NCBI GenBank assembly: GCA_905221605.1
Contig: CAJNDS010001224.1
Location: forward strand, 1,641,302-1,705,301
Direction of reading: 5' to 3'
DNA: 64,000 nt
Source: Symbiodinium natans
Lineage: Eukaryota > Sar > Dinophyceae > Suessiales > Symbiodiniaceae
The position numbers were made by a program, and so were the translations under genes. The notes under the pieces were generated by a model that worked only from the letters and a program-made list of their open reading frames with translations, had not been told where the DNA came from and did no database searches. Below, piece by piece: positions 38,272-50,032 of the stretch. How positions within the stretch are numbered: the first letter of the stretch is position 1; each line of letters starts with the position of its first letter.

Positions 38272-39597
38272 GACCAAGAGCTCTCGCAGTGTTATTCCCA
38301 GCAGAGTAGCACTCAGAAGTTTAGGTCAGAAGCGCAGAGTGAAGCGGCTTTTGAAGGGGACCTGCCAGCATCGTCGTGGCTGCCTGCCTATGTAGTACAG
38401 TGTGTAAGCTTCACCCTGCCCATATGCATCGTTTCGCAGGAGAGGGACTACTACCCCTATTGGCACCCATCGCCCTGGCACGACATTGCCATTTTCACGG
38501 ACGAGCCCCAGGAACGTTGCGAGTACTACCGTGCGGAGTCGCAGAACGTCAAAGAGAAGGGTCGCTGCTCCATCAACCTGTACAACAGCCCTGATGCATG
38601 CATCGGGAACGAGGGAGAGTGCCGACCTTAAGAGGGCTGCAAAGAGACATGCGCACGCGAATGATCACGAGCCAAGGTACACCGTGTACCCCCCTAGACT
38701 ATACACTTGCATGCCCTATATCATCCTATATCCGAGGTGGATTGTGGAGCCGGCTTTCGACGAGCCCCCGCCTGAATGCGTCGGAGGCATCGCCAGCCGT
38801 GACAACCACAACGGGAACGTGAGGAATGGTCACCCCCAGTACTACCTCTGGAAGATCCCCGAGCACATCAAAGGCCGTGTGGTGCTGCGCATCCGCTACA
38901 ACATCACCACCGGCGACTTCTCCCTGGGCTCCCTGGCAAACCCCACGGAGGAGGGCACCTCACTCTCCGGGATCAAGGCAGACCCCTTCTTCATGGACCG
39001 CAGCTTCAACGATCCCAACCCCAACGATCGGAGGTGCCAAGCGAAAGCCTAAAACCTCAAAGCCCTAACCCTAAACCCCGAAATTTAAAGCACGTGGCCC
39101 ATTTTAACAGAGATGCTGTCCTTCCAAACCTGCATGGCTAGGCGCCGGACCTTCTCGGGTCGACCCGGCGTCCCCGTGCCCCTGGCACAGGACTTCTGCT
39201 TTCAGGTTCATGGGTAGTTAAAAGTATGGTTGTGACCACCCTGAACAGGGTTATAGGCGGTACATGAAATCTTGACAAGCAAGTCTCGATCAGCATGTAC
39301 CAAGCTTGAACACCACCTCTGAACTCTCAGACTTCAAAGTTATAAGCTCAGAATGATTTGAAGACATGAATGTACCAGAATTCGTCCAACCCAGTTCTTT
39401 CGATAGAATCAGTCTGTACATCCCTAACCCTACACTGTACACTGTACACCCTAAACCCGACTAGTTCTGGACCGATACTGGTAGAACTGACGGGCGGCCT
39501 GCTCGACTGCTAGTCCGAGTTGTGACCTCCTGCTTGCTTGCGAATATTCCTGAAGTTTCCCGCTCTCTCTCTCTCTTCTCCTCTCCCTCTCCCTCCC

Positions 39598-39630
<33 letters not shown>

Positions 39631-39660
39631 TCTTCTTCTCTCTTTCTTGCTCTCTCTTGC

Positions 39661-39708
<48 letters not shown>

Positions 39709-42700
39709 AATCTCTGTCTCTATCCCTTTCTCTTTCGCTCTAGCATGGCTGTAAGAGGACCCCGTAGCAGACTGGATCGGCTTGGGCGAGGGAGCCACCG
39801 ACACCAGCCGGCTCATTCAGCTGCAGGTGAACACTAACCAGTGGCGCGGCTGGGATAGGGGCTCCCGAACCCATACAGTACCCATTAAGTCACGGTATGT
39901 TACGGTTGAGGGCCCTGTAACCCTTGTTGGGCACTTGGGTGTTTTGGGATGCGTTTTGGCTTGGAAGGTTCTGCCTTTAGAAAGGCTCTCTACATGTAGG
40001 ATGTTCGAATAGACCATGTTCCAACACATAGATATTTCTATGCATGTACACGTACACATACTTGCGCATGCCAAAGCAGACCCGGACGTGGACATGGAGG
40101 ACTATGCAGATATGCACATTCTCATGTACGAAGTGTATGTATATATATATATATACACACGTGTGCGTGTCGGTATGAAGTAGACAGAAGAAGTAAACAT
40201 ATAGGTACACGAGCCCCTGAGCCCCTAATCCTAAGCCCTAAACAGCCTGAACCGGTTTAGGGCATGGACGCAGCAAACCTAAAGACTTGGTTTCCGAGTG
40301 TAGTGGCTTAGGGATGTTTGGGGTTCAGGCCCTGAATCACTGAAGAGGAAGCGAAGGGTGTTTATGACCGCTACTCTAAACCCTAAACCCTGAACCCTAG
40401 GGTTTAACAATTGGCGTCGATTGCCCTTTACCAACCTCAGACCCATGAGAGAGAGAGAGAGAGACCACATATATTCACCATCATGACACAATGAGAGAGA
40501 GAGAGAGCTAAACCCTGAACCCTAAACCCTAAACCCTTGGAGATTCTCAAACCCAAGGGTACAACCTTTGAGGTCCGAGGTAGAGTCCCAAGATCAACTT
40601 TCGACTGAGAGAAGCAGCTGATTTTGGCTGGTGTAGAACAGATCCATGGAGATGGCTACCCTCAACCCTTCTGTACCCTCATAACCCTAAAACCCTTAAA
40701 CCCCTTATAAGCCAACGAGTTCGATTAAGACCATGGCGCGACTCCTTAAGGTACGGGCGCACCTTCGAGGACCGCACCCACACCTTCTTGGCCACTCCGC
40801 CACATTGGGGCTAGTAACCGTAAGTTACTGTTACCCAGAGCCTCTCCAATACCCCTTACTTCAGGAATGTTCCTTAAACTTGAAGAGGGTTCCTCAAAGG
40901 GTTTAAGGAATATTCCTTAATCAAGGGGTGTTGGAGTCTCTGGGTACTTGGAGGTTCATGAGTAGCTATAAGTAGGGTTGTAAGTCAGAAGTAGGGGAAC
41001 TACACTTATCACCCTTAGGTACTTCATGGTACTTCTGACCTTACTTGTAGCTACCCATGAACCTCCAAGTAGCCGCGGACTGTGTGAAGAGGTGTGGCTT
41101 GGGACTGCAGGCTTTGCGACAACACTTCTGAGCCAGGTCATGCAACGCCCTGCCGATGTTCCGGCCGATCGGCGGATTGTGAACTACAACGTGCGCGGGC
41201 GACGGGGCAACATCGTTCAAGTGTACCCTTCCGTGGAGTACGACTTCGTGCCGCAGGATCTCGCAAAGACTATTTTTAATCTAAGTCAACCTAAATGCAC
41301 GTGTGTGTTTTGCCTAAATTGGCAACCTGCTTTCCTGCACTGGATACGCGCCTCCAAACTCTAAGCCCCAAAACCAAATGCCAGACACTTTGGGCCACAG
41401 GACTTGGTGGTGGAGCAGGGTACGCTGCTGCTTGGGTGTGTCCTTGAGTATGCGCACCACACTTCCGACGTCTTGTTTTAGGCTTATAGGCCCCGACCGG
41501 ACGTTCAAGCCGATTTTCCCTAAGCTCCTACCGGTAAATCCTGAAGCCTATCTTTCTTTGTGTATATATGTATATATATAGGTATGGTGAGATCACTAAC
41601 GAACTATGATGAGCGAAAAAAACAGACATAACTATGTGTATGTAGATATACATATATTCGTGGGCAGAGTGCCCCCCCCCCCCCCCCCCCCCCCCCCCGC
41701 CCCCAATCCCCAATGGACCCTGTGAGCCCCCCAAGAGACGTATGAGGCTCCACTTCCAGTGGACCGGCTCGGATGCCAACAACAACGGCAACGCCGGCAA
41801 CGGCCGGGCCGGCACTGACCGTTCGAACCTGGTACAGGCGAGCTTAAAGGGTTCACAGGGCTCGAAGTGTGCATAGGGGTTTAAGGGCATTTATAGGGTT
41901 TGCAGGGTTTATAGGGTTTAGGGCCTAGGCATCAAGGAGTCCGGATGCCAAATAAAGGGTTTACGGATGCTGTGCCAGCTCTGGTATCCGGGCCTCCCTC
42001 CCCCGAGCAATTGTCCACAAAAATGCTGAAGAATCAGTTTGGGGGGGCCTGGGCTTGGCTGAGGGGCCTGTGGCCCTGAAGCTTCGGGCCCTTGTAAAGC
42101 TGAAGGGCGCCAGACTCTACGTCAGACCTTCTAATCTTCTAACTCTTTTTCGCTTAAGAACCCCCCGCAAGAACGCAAAACATATCTTTCTTATGAGGGC
42201 AAGGGAGAAACGTTGATCTTTCATGTGGAGGCCGATGGGAGCACCGGGCTTCTTGAGGTCATGGATTCGAGGATTCGATACAAAATGAAGCCCTCAACCC
42301 TATAAACCCTAAGCCCTGAACCCTTTATTAAACTCTACGCAAACCCTCAACAAAGCCCGGGGTCCTACGTTTAGGGTTTCTTTGGGGCCCCTAAACCTTA
42401 TCAGCCCTAGCTACAAAGCCTTTCTTCAGGTCCAGTCCAGGTCAGAGACGGTCCCTCTCCCGATCGAACGGCACACCCTCTTGCCACATGTCTGGAAGAC
42501 AGTTCCTAGGATCCGGAGTAGACCATTATTCCCCTTCTGTTTAGGGTTAAGGTTCCCTCCTAAGCCCCTTTAAAGCCAAAAACGGCACCCTTGTTATTCC
42601 TAGGTTACTCATGGGTCTAGGTTCTGCGAACCCACTCGCTCTCACATTAAGCCCCCTTACCCCCTAGTACTAAACATGCCCCCCGCCATACACCACAATA

Positions 42701-45700
42701 TCGCTAGCATCAGGGGAATTAATAGTAGGGGGGGGTTTAGGTTGAGCAGGATTGAGCGCTTTTGAGCAGAGCTCGACAGGCACCTATCCGGGCGAGAGAA
42801 GTAGAGAAGCCTGCTGGAAGAAGAGTTAAAAGACAGTTCAAACACCAAGCCCTCCATGCACCTTGTCAACGCTGTGGATCTTGTTAAACGAGCTTCTGAG
42901 TCGTGCACCCTCACGCTGGCCATTCCCTTAGAAAGGTGCTGCCCTTCCCCAACCCCCCCCCCCCCCCTTCAAAAAAAACTCGAATAATGATAACAATAAT
43001 AACACATGCAAAGTTCAAACTGCCAGCCAGGTTTGACGCCAGCGCAAACCCCAACGATGCAGAGGGGCGGAAGCTTGTGGACAAGTTCGCCTTCTTGGAC
43101 CAGGAATTGTTGTGGTTATGTTTGGGGCTGGGGCTTGCGGAATAACTTTGGAAGCTCCATGGACCAATCCCTACTTGGAGGTTCATGGGAAGGTACAAGT
43201 AGGGTCAGAAGCACCCTAGAAATGGTTTTAAGTATAGCTTATCATACATAATTCCCTACCCATAACTACGCGCGTAGGACCCCTGGATGGCTTGAAATGG
43301 ATGCTTCTAAGGTGTGAAGGCCTCCAAAAAGGCTTAGGATTTAGGGTTTAGGGCCTAGGGTTTAGGGTTTGGGCGGTTTAGGGTTTAGGCTTACATCGCG
43401 TGCTACTAGAACGTGCGGGCCGCGTGGTCTTCGGGTCCTAGCGGCTACACCTGAGGGCGTGCTAGTTGACCATGACTCCAGGATTCGCTGGTGACGTGCG
43501 ACCCTGACACGAACGACCAGAACTCGGAGACGAACTGCAAGCAACTCAACGGTGCCTCCGCCTACTTCGATGGTGGACTGGTGGAGATGAAGAGTGTGGG
43601 TGTGCACCATGTGGCCAGCACCAGGAACAACGATTTCACAAATCGGTCCCACAAGGCATCCATTACGGTCACAGGCCTCCAGTTGGAGCTGTACGAGAAC
43701 ATCGCCTTGGGGGTCGGTGCATTTTGCGGTCTCATCCTGGTGATCTACGTGTTTGCGGCCGTGTATGCTTGCAGGCATCCCGGGAGCTGGTTATTCTCCC
43801 GCAGGTATCGCCCGCGACTGCTCAGCCTCCTGCTGACCACACGTGGGATGGACAGCCTTGTGGAGGAGCGGCGCCAAATTGTGGCACAGAAGCGCCGGGA
43901 GTGGGCCAAGAAGGCCAATGCCCATGCAGCAGATGAGGAGGGAGCCACCGATTCAGCAGAGGTCGCACTGCCAGAGGAGACACTCACATGGTTCCAAGGA
44001 ATTAACCGCTGCTTCCGTCGCTGTGGCGTTGGCGAACAGCGTCTGACTACCCTCATGTACGGCGTGCTGAACATCTTGGTGTTCCTCATCGGCTTCTTGT
44101 CCAACTTGCGTGGTGGGTTCCATGAGTCGTGGGCCTATCCCGTCGCCAAGGGTGGTGGCTACAGCATGGACTTGAACTTTGCCATGCTTATCCTGCCCAC
44201 ACTGAAGAGCTTGCAGACGACCATGCGCCGGGTGAGCTCTTCGCGTGAGTGGATTCCCATTGATGACCCCATTGCCTTCCACATCGTGATTGCAAGCTTC
44301 ACGATGCTGGGGGCACTGATCCACATAGGCGGCCACGTCATGCACATCTACCTCATCAAGACGGCACCCACGATCCAGCTTGACCCACTAGAGTTGTGGA
44401 AGCTCAGCGCAGAGGAGAAGGCAAGCGGCATGACCTTGCTGCAACAGATCTTGAACTTCCAAAATCGCTGTGCGGCCTTGACGGGCATCATACTGATCTT
44501 CCTCATGCTGGCCATCCTCCTAACTGCCGTACCTTGTGCTAGGCGGGGGACAAATTGCGTCACGCGCAGGCTCGGTGGTTTCAATCTCTTCTGGCGCGTG
44601 CACATGACGTGGAAGTTCATCTATGTGTTGCTTCTCTTGCATGCACCGGCCCGGCTTTGGATCTGGTTCTTCTTCCCCACTATCTTTGTGATCGTTGACC
44701 GGCTTCTGCTTTCCAACCACCAGAGCTTGTACTTGGCACTGAAGAGCGTGAAGCTGCTCCCGCGCGACGTCATCGGCCTGACCTTCGAGGTTCCACAGGG
44801 CTTTGCGTACCAGGCTGGCCAGTACATCCTCCTAGGCTGGAAAGGAGAATGGCACCCGTTCACCCTCACATCGGCCCCAGAGGAGAACTGCATCTCCGTG
44901 CATATCCGCTCGCCCAACAACCTGGACTGGTGCTCTGCCCTGCGGCGGCGCCTCACCGAGGAGGCCCCAGCGCAGGCAGTGGGTGCTGAGCCCGCACGGC
45001 CCAAGGCACCCATGGTGATCGAGTACTGCAAGCGTGTGCTGCCCAATAGCCAAGTGGTGTACAACATGCCCAAGGTTTGCAGTTCCAACGGTGCAGTTAA
45101 GGATGCGGGAGAGGCTGAGCCTCCAACCAAGTTGGAGGGCCCGCGTCTGTTGGGCCGGAGCCCTTCAGGAAAGGTGGCAGACAGGCCGGCGCGGTCCGGC
45201 GAGACGTTGATCAGCAGCGCAGCCCCAGGGATGCTGCCGGAGGAGTCCGTGGTGCTGCAGGTCACTGGCCCGTTTGGTGCCCCTGCACAAAAGGTCTGGG
45301 GCTTCGACGTGCTGATGGTCGTGGGGGCCGGCATTGGTGTCACGCCCTTCGCCTCAATCCTGCGCTCCGTCCAGCTTCGTGCCAAGCAGCGCGAGACCAT
45401 CATGAACGCTGCCACGAAGCCTTCTGCTTGGCGAGCGGCCATGGCCAGCAATGCCCAGGCCGACGAAACCAGGTCTGGGCTTGAGAAGCTCGTGGAGGAC
45501 TTGGTGGTGGTCCCGAAGAAGATCTACTTCTACTGGATCTGCCGTGGCCAAGAAGAGTTCGACTGGTTCTGCGATCTCCTCACGGCCGCTGCCGAGGGTC
45601 CGGCCATGGGCATTGTGGAAATCACGCTCTTCCTGACCGGGGAGGTGGAGTTGTCTCAGGTCAAGAAGCTTCCCTGCGCTGCTGGGCAGTTCTTTGGACG

Positions 45701-45881
45701 TCCCAATTGGGGACGCATCTTCAAGCAGAACCGCGAAAAGCATCAAGGAGAGCACGTCGGCGTCTTCCTGTGCGGTTCCCCGGTGATTGGCGAACAGCTG
45801 TCCCACCAAAGCATCAAGAACTCGGACTTGGTCGGAACGCCGGGCGGGACCCGCTTTTCGTTCTTCAAGGAGCACTTCTGA
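37636..45881 (+). CDS. DD3-3/NADPH-oxidase fusion gene, copy 3 (complete)
   Basis: Proposed exons: 37636-38271, 38440-38618, 38737-39035, 39768-39843, 40751-40798, 41133-41256, 41401-41423, 41747-41837, 42436-42494, 43031-43103, 43482-45881. Every exon has the same length and phase as in copy 2, again 1335 aa. Donors match copy 2 except exon 9, which ends before GA here and before GC in copy 2. Introns have diverged by indels and MITE or telomere-repeat insertions, while exons change mostly at third positions. This is the last copy in the array: after about 46.4 kb the downstream unit does not continue. Confidence 0.82.
39560..39740. repeat. (TC)n microsatellite in intron 3, copy 3
   Basis: Positional counterpart of 29545-29755, ending about 30 nt before exon 4. 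Frames across it are low-complexity. Confidence 0.95.
40833..40945. mobile_element. MITE-like element, CCAATACCCCTTA family
   Basis: Imperfect palindrome from ACCCAGAGCCTCTCCAATAC to its near-complement, with AAGGAATATTCCTTAA inside. Relatives at 55200-55290, 56978-57062 and 63600-63703. Absent from intron 5 of copies 1 and 2. Confidence 0.65.
40945..41071. mobile_element. MITE-like element, TACTTGGAGGTTCATG family, beside the previous one
   Basis: 127 bp; the left end TACTTGGAGGTTCATGAGTA is mirrored at the right end. It abuts the preceding element, and only its right half is recognisable in copies 1 and 2 (1413-1463; 31065-31135). Confidence 0.65.
41672..41699. repeat. Poly-C tract
   Basis: About 27 consecutive C in intron 7 of copy 3, beside the CAATGGACCC sequence also seen at the edge of the palindrome block of copy 1. 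Confidence 0.95.
43482..45881 (+). CDS. Terminal exon, NADPH-oxidase core, copy 3
   Basis: Same 2400-nt exon; Ala before VYACR and Ile for Ser in ILxFLML are its private changes. All NOX cofactor motifs are intact. Entered after CAG at 43481 with GATTCGCTG in place of GACTCACTG, a silent change that supports the proposed splice junction. Confidence 0.9.
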   Translation, partial: DSLVTCDPDTNDQNSETNCKQLNGASAYFDGGLVEMKSVGVHHVASTRNNDFTNRSHKASITVTGLQLELYENIALGVGAFCGLILVIYVFAAVYACRHPGSWLFSRRYRPRLLSLLLTTRGMDSLVEERRQIVAQKRREWAKKANAHAADEEGATDSAEVALPEETLTWFQGINRCFRRCGVGEQRLTTLMYGVLNILVFLIGFLSNLRGGFHESWAYPVAKGGGYSMDLNFAMLILPTLKSLQTTMRRVSSSREWIPIDDPIAFHIVIASFTMLGALIHIGGHVMHIYLIKTAPTIQLDPLELWKLSAEEKASGMTLLQQILNFQNRCAALTGIILIFLMLAILLTAVPCARRGTNCVTRRLGGFNLFWRVHMTWKFIYVLLLLHAPARLWIWFFFPTIFVIVDRLLLSNHQSLYLALKSVKLLPRDVIGLTFEVPQGFAYQAGQYILLGWKGEWHPFTLTSAPEENCISVHIRSPNNLDWCSALRRRLTEEAPAQAVGAEPARPKAPMVIEYCKRVLPNSQVVYNMPKVCSSNGAVKDAGEAEPPTKLEGPRLLGRSPSGKVADRPARSGETLISSAAPGMLPEESVVLQVTGPFGAPAQKVWGFDVLMVVGAGIGVTPFASILRSVQLRAKQRETIMNAATKPSAWRAAMASNAQADETRSGLEKLVEDLVVVPKKIYFYWICRGQEEFDWFCDLLTAAAEGPAMGIVEITLFLTGEVELSQVKKLPCAAGQFFGRPNWGRIFKQNREKHQGEHVGVFLCGSPVIGEQLSHQSIKNSDLVGTPGGTRFSFFKEHF

Positions 45882-46440
45882 GCCTCTGAATGCATGTGTC
45901 CCCTTTGCTTTTTCTTCCGCAGGCTCGCGCCTCTGTCTCTGCGATGCCGACGGGGATCCAGAATTTCCTGAATCCTGGTGTTGAGAGGCACCTTGGCGCC
46001 CTTGTATAGCATTCTCCAATTCCTGGCCTGCGGTGAATGGCAGTTTTGTGCTTGCCTGGTGGGGCAGAGCTTGAACCCCCCCAGGCTTCCATCCCTAACT
46101 TACCTGCGTCGGGATTGGGCCAGGCACATGTGCTCAGGCTTCCTTTGCACAGCGACCGTGTGGAAGAAGCCTTGGGCTTCCGCTCGATCTGCCCTTACAG
46201 GTGGCTCACGCGAGCTCCCGACGTTCGGATCCGATTTTGTTGGTAGGTCGGATCGACCAGCAGTGTTGGTCTTGGCCTTCAGCCCGCCGTTGTACAAATG
46301 CTTCGTGAAGTGCGGAAGCATAGAGTGCACATGGAGCCCTCAATGTTGGAAGGGCTCATCCAGCATACGCCCAAAGCCTTACGGTCCATTGCCGAATATT
46401 GCCTACTTTGCGACACGGCCCTTAACATTGCGGTATGTGT
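45882..46440 (+). other. 3' flank of gene copy 3
   Basis: Homologous to the spacers after copies 1 and 2 up to an AT microsatellite (46441-46503), where similarity stops. There is no fourth exon 1, so the tandem array ends here. Confidence 0.7.
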
Positions 46441-46503
46441 ATATATAATGTACATATATATATATATATATATACATATGTATATATATATATATACATA
46501 CAC

Positions 46504-48400
46504 ACAGACTACCTCGGCATGGGCCCTCGCACAAGCCTGGGATCTGCGATTTTCTTCTTAGCAACATAGTCAATCGTCCTTCAAATACAACTACAACTAT
46601 ACTGGTCGTGTTTCTTAGGGTTCCTGTGCTCATCCTCGGAATGTGATGTGAGGTGGACAGCCATGCAGTTATCCCAAGTGCTTGGAGAAAGGCCGGACCC
46701 GCTTGCTGGCGATGACCCAGAGAACTCGACCTTAGATATCAACGAACATTGCTTAACAGTGGTGCTTTTGAAGTGGTCTGCAGGCTGCCCTTTCCCCGCA
46801 ACTGATAAGTAGTAGACCTCAAGCTTATATCAGGGTTCTTGCTGCGAACATAGGGTTTAGGGTTTCTAAATCCTAACCCCCCCCCCCCAAACCCTAAACC
46901 CCTGTAGAAGAATCTTGGTCTTTTCATGTTCTTTTTCCATGACGCCGTGTTACTGGCTGTGGACGTATTGCATCCCTGCAGTGTTTGCGCGGCTACTACA
47001 CAAATGGCAAAAGACCCTAAAACCCTGAACCCCTGAATTCTAAACCCCCTTCTTTGCATCATTCTAGGGTTGCAAAATGTGGGTCCCTTGCTATACAACC
47101 CTTATATAATACTCTATACATAATCAGGGGGCCTTTACTTCGGATCGCAAACAAGGGCAAGGGACCACACGAAGGGCCCACCCTAAACCCCAACCCCTAT
47201 ACCTGAACCCTAAACCCTAGATCATGCAGCAGAAGCCCTAAACCCTAAGCCCCAAACCCTAAATCCTAAACCCTATAACCCTATAACCCTAGATTCATGC
47301 GGACCTGCAACTCTGCGAAGGGCCATTGGATGCCTCCGGAGAGGCGTCGCCGAGGGTGGCGACGTGGTGGCCCGAGACCCGGAGACTTCAAGCGTTTTGG
47401 GAACTTTGGGGTTTAGGGGACCCTAGACCCTAGACCCTAAACCCTAAACCCTAAACCAGAGGCGTTGAGGGATTTCGGGATTCGGGGGTCGGGTGTGTTT
47501 AGGGCTTTAGGGTTGGGTTTAAGCATGAGAAGGGGTTAAGGGTTTCAGGGTGTCGGCTTTAAAGGTTCAGGGACTGGTAACCAGGTTGTTGCTTCATACC
47601 TTCTAGAACCCTAAAACCTAAAAACGTTTTGTGTTTTAGTTTAGGGTTTTCAGTGCCTGTGTTCTGGGTCAAGAGCTGTGCGGCTTAGAGTTTGTTTCAG
47701 GGAGTCCGGGGCTTTTGTTTCTCTTTTAAGTGTGATAAGGGGCTTTATGGTTTGGGGCTTAGGGGCTTGGGCGTTGAAGGTGGTTCTCTCCCATGGGTGC
47801 TTGAGAGTTTATTGGGGGCTTCCTGCTGAGCCATGGCAGGATGTATTGCGGGCTTTAGACTTTAGAGTTTAGGCTTTAGGATTCAGGGTTTAGGGTTGGT
47901 GAAATTCATGGGTTGTTTGGCGACTTGCCGGTGGATGAGGAACTCCCGGCACATCCAACCACTTGACATTGTTTGAGGGCTTCAGTCCAAGGCAACCTGC
48001 ACCTGGCCTTTCATAAATCCCTAGTAGCGGCACCTTGCCAAAGAAAAGTTTTATGTTGGGAATAACCACCCTAAACCCTAAATCCTAATTAAGCCCTAAA
48101 CCCTAAACCCTAAACCCTAAACCCTACACCGAGTTTGAGAAACATGAGGTGGATACTGCATGCACAAGCCCAGCATTCTAATGCCTGCGCCGTTCAGGCC
48201 CGCGGACACTGATGAGTCGCGACTAGCCCCTTGCTGCAGTTCAAGGGTTTTGGGTTGGGCTTTGGGGGTTTGAGGGTCATTGGGGGCGGGGGGCGGTTTA
48301 TGGTTTATAGGGGCCGGGCTGTTTATGTTGCAGGTGTGATGTCCAGAGGTTGAGAAAGAGCTGTTCATTGTGATAGACCCTAAGCCCTCAAACCACATGG
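46504..48400. other. Repeat-rich intergenic DNA
   Basis: Short CCCTAAA and TTTAGGG arrays in both orientations (46856-46905, 47180-47290, 47420-47460, 48065-48125) between unique sequence. A short exon-like frame (MPPERRRRGWRRGGPRPGDF) lies at about 47330-47402, without further support. Confidence 0.6.
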
Positions 48401-48401
48401 T

Positions 48402-48488
48402 CACTTCTCAAAATGATGGTCCCTTTTTGAGTACCCTAGGCCGCCTTAAAATGAGGACCCCCAAAAGGGACCATAACTTAGAGTTGTG
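48402..48488. mobile_element. MITE-like element, GGTCCCTTTTGGGG family
   Basis: 87 bp, left arm CACTTCTCAAAATGATGGTC, right arm its near-complement. A relative lies at 53559-53650, and looser matches at 52955-53035 and 55690-55790. Confidence 0.6.
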
Positions 48489-49403
48489 AACAAATGGCTA
48501 CCGCACAAAAAAAGACATGTTGGGTCGACCAGTTTCGTCCAGATCGTGTCTCGCGCCCAGCCTTCGTTTTCTTTTCTATTCTCCACTATGGTGGCCTGCG
48601 AGGGATCGGCTCCCTACGAAGGCGCTTCGGGTTTAGGGTTTAGGGCTTAGGGTTTAGGGTTTAGGGTTTGGGGAAGAAGTTCTCTTGTGGGAGGCTCCCA
48701 CTCAATGCATCAAAAAGTCCCGGTGGTACTTGCTCGGTATCAGCTTGGCGCTACTGGCCTTTGGCGGGCCTTCTGGCCTTCCAGACCCCTCCTCTGAGGA
48801 GATGCGCCTCCACCCTGAACCCTGAACCCTAAACCCTAAACCCTAAAACCCCAAACCAATAAACCCATGGACTGAGGCCACAGAGCCCGAAAGCCCCTGT
48901 GCAAGGAGCTTTGTGAACTTTTGGTTTGCGAGGTCGACCCTGACCGGGTTCCTTGCAGCAGATCGTGTTTTCGGGTTTTAGCGTTGGCTTGAGTTCACCC
49001 AGCGATATCCAGCGATGCTCCAGGCACCGTCACGTCGCCGCACCATGCTCGCGCGATGCTTTTAGAGGGCTTGCAGAGACTGGTGTAGGCTCTCCATGCG
49101 CTCGCCCCGCTGTCGCCAGCACGCCCACGTTGAGATCTAGAACTGTTCAGGCTGCAGATGTCCGATGTAGGGTGCAGGGTTTAGGGCCTTTTAGGGTTTA
49201 AGGTTTATAGGGTTTAGGGTTTAGGGTTTTCTTCTCAACATGGAGTGCAGTCGTGTTGCTTCAGCCCGCGGAAGAGTGCCGCAACACATGTTCACAGGCG
49301 TTTTGCGTTTTGCCGCCGGACCCCAACATCGCAAGGGTTCTCGGGAGCTGGCTTTTTTCTGCTACAACAAGTAGTGGCAGGTGAAGTCGTTAAATAACAA
49401 ACT

Positions 49404-49404
<1 letters not shown>
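48489..49404. other. Intergenic, one weak exon-like island
   Basis: TTTAGGG arrays at 48630-48672 and 49200-49235. The 48953-49165 interval is open and follows TTGCAG, but I recognise no domain. Confidence 0.5.
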
Positions 49405-49464
<60 letters not shown>

Positions 49465-49470
49465 GAGAGA
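49405..49470. repeat. (GA)n microsatellite
   Basis: Directly adjoins the 3' end of the U6-like sequence on the minus strand (CT repeats in that sense). Confidence 0.97.
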
Positions 49471-49474
49471 GCCC

Positions 49475-49530
49475 CTTGGTACACTTCTCGATTTGTGTGT
49501 GTCATCCTTGCGCAGGGGCCATGCTAATCT
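49475..49530 (-). pseudogene. Truncated U6 snRNA (3' part only)
   Basis: The minus strand reads AGATTAGCATGGCCCCTGCG, then CAAGGATGACAC, then ACACAAATCGAGAAGTGTACC, matching the conserved 3' half of U6 snRNA. This includes the U2-pairing GATTAGCATGG region and the internal-stem-loop sequence. The 5' stem and the ACAGAGA box are missing; in their place is a second copy of CCCCTGCGCAAGG. No T-run terminator follows; a CT microsatellite does. It is best read as a broken or rearranged U6 copy. Confidence 0.85.
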
Positions 49531-49789
49531 CCTTGCGCAGGGGCGCGCTCTCGCGCGGGGGATCACCCCCAAGCCCCCAAGAAAGAAAGAAAGAGCCCCT
49601 TGGGGCGATCCCTCTCGAGGGGTTAAGCGCGCTGCAAGCAAGCAAGCAAGAGAGAAGCAAGCAAGAGAGAGAGAGAGGAGGAGACTGGATTGGCATGCCT
49701 CGCGTGAATGGTTCCGAGCGTGAGCGATGAAAGCCAGGCTGAACCTTAGATTGGAAACCCTTTTCCTCCTACAGCCTACTATTTGCTTA

Positions 49790-50032
49790 AGAACCCCCCA
49801 AAAAATTGGACTATATTCTTCCTTGCAAGGGCAACATAGGGATACTTTCTTTTTTTGGGGGGGAGCGGGGGGGGGGGGGGCGGGGGGGGGGGGGCGGGGG
49901 GGGCGGGGGGGGGGCGGCGGGGGCGGGGGGGGGGGGGGGGGGCGGGGGGGTGGGGCGGGGGGGGGGGGGGCGGGGGGGGGGGGGGGGCGGGGGGGCGGGG
50001 GCGGGGGGGGGGCGGGTTCTTAAGCAACATAG
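49790..50032. repeat. G-run block inside an inverted repeat
   Basis: About 165 nt of G broken only by single C (49849-50015), with TTGCTTAAGAACCC on the left and GGGTTCTTAAGCAA on the right. TACTATTT/ACATAGTA flanks extend the symmetry. Strong G-quadruplex potential. The poly-Gly and poly-Pro frames are artefacts. A single-sided relative (CGCTTAAGAACCCCCCG) is at about 42150. Confidence 0.9.
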
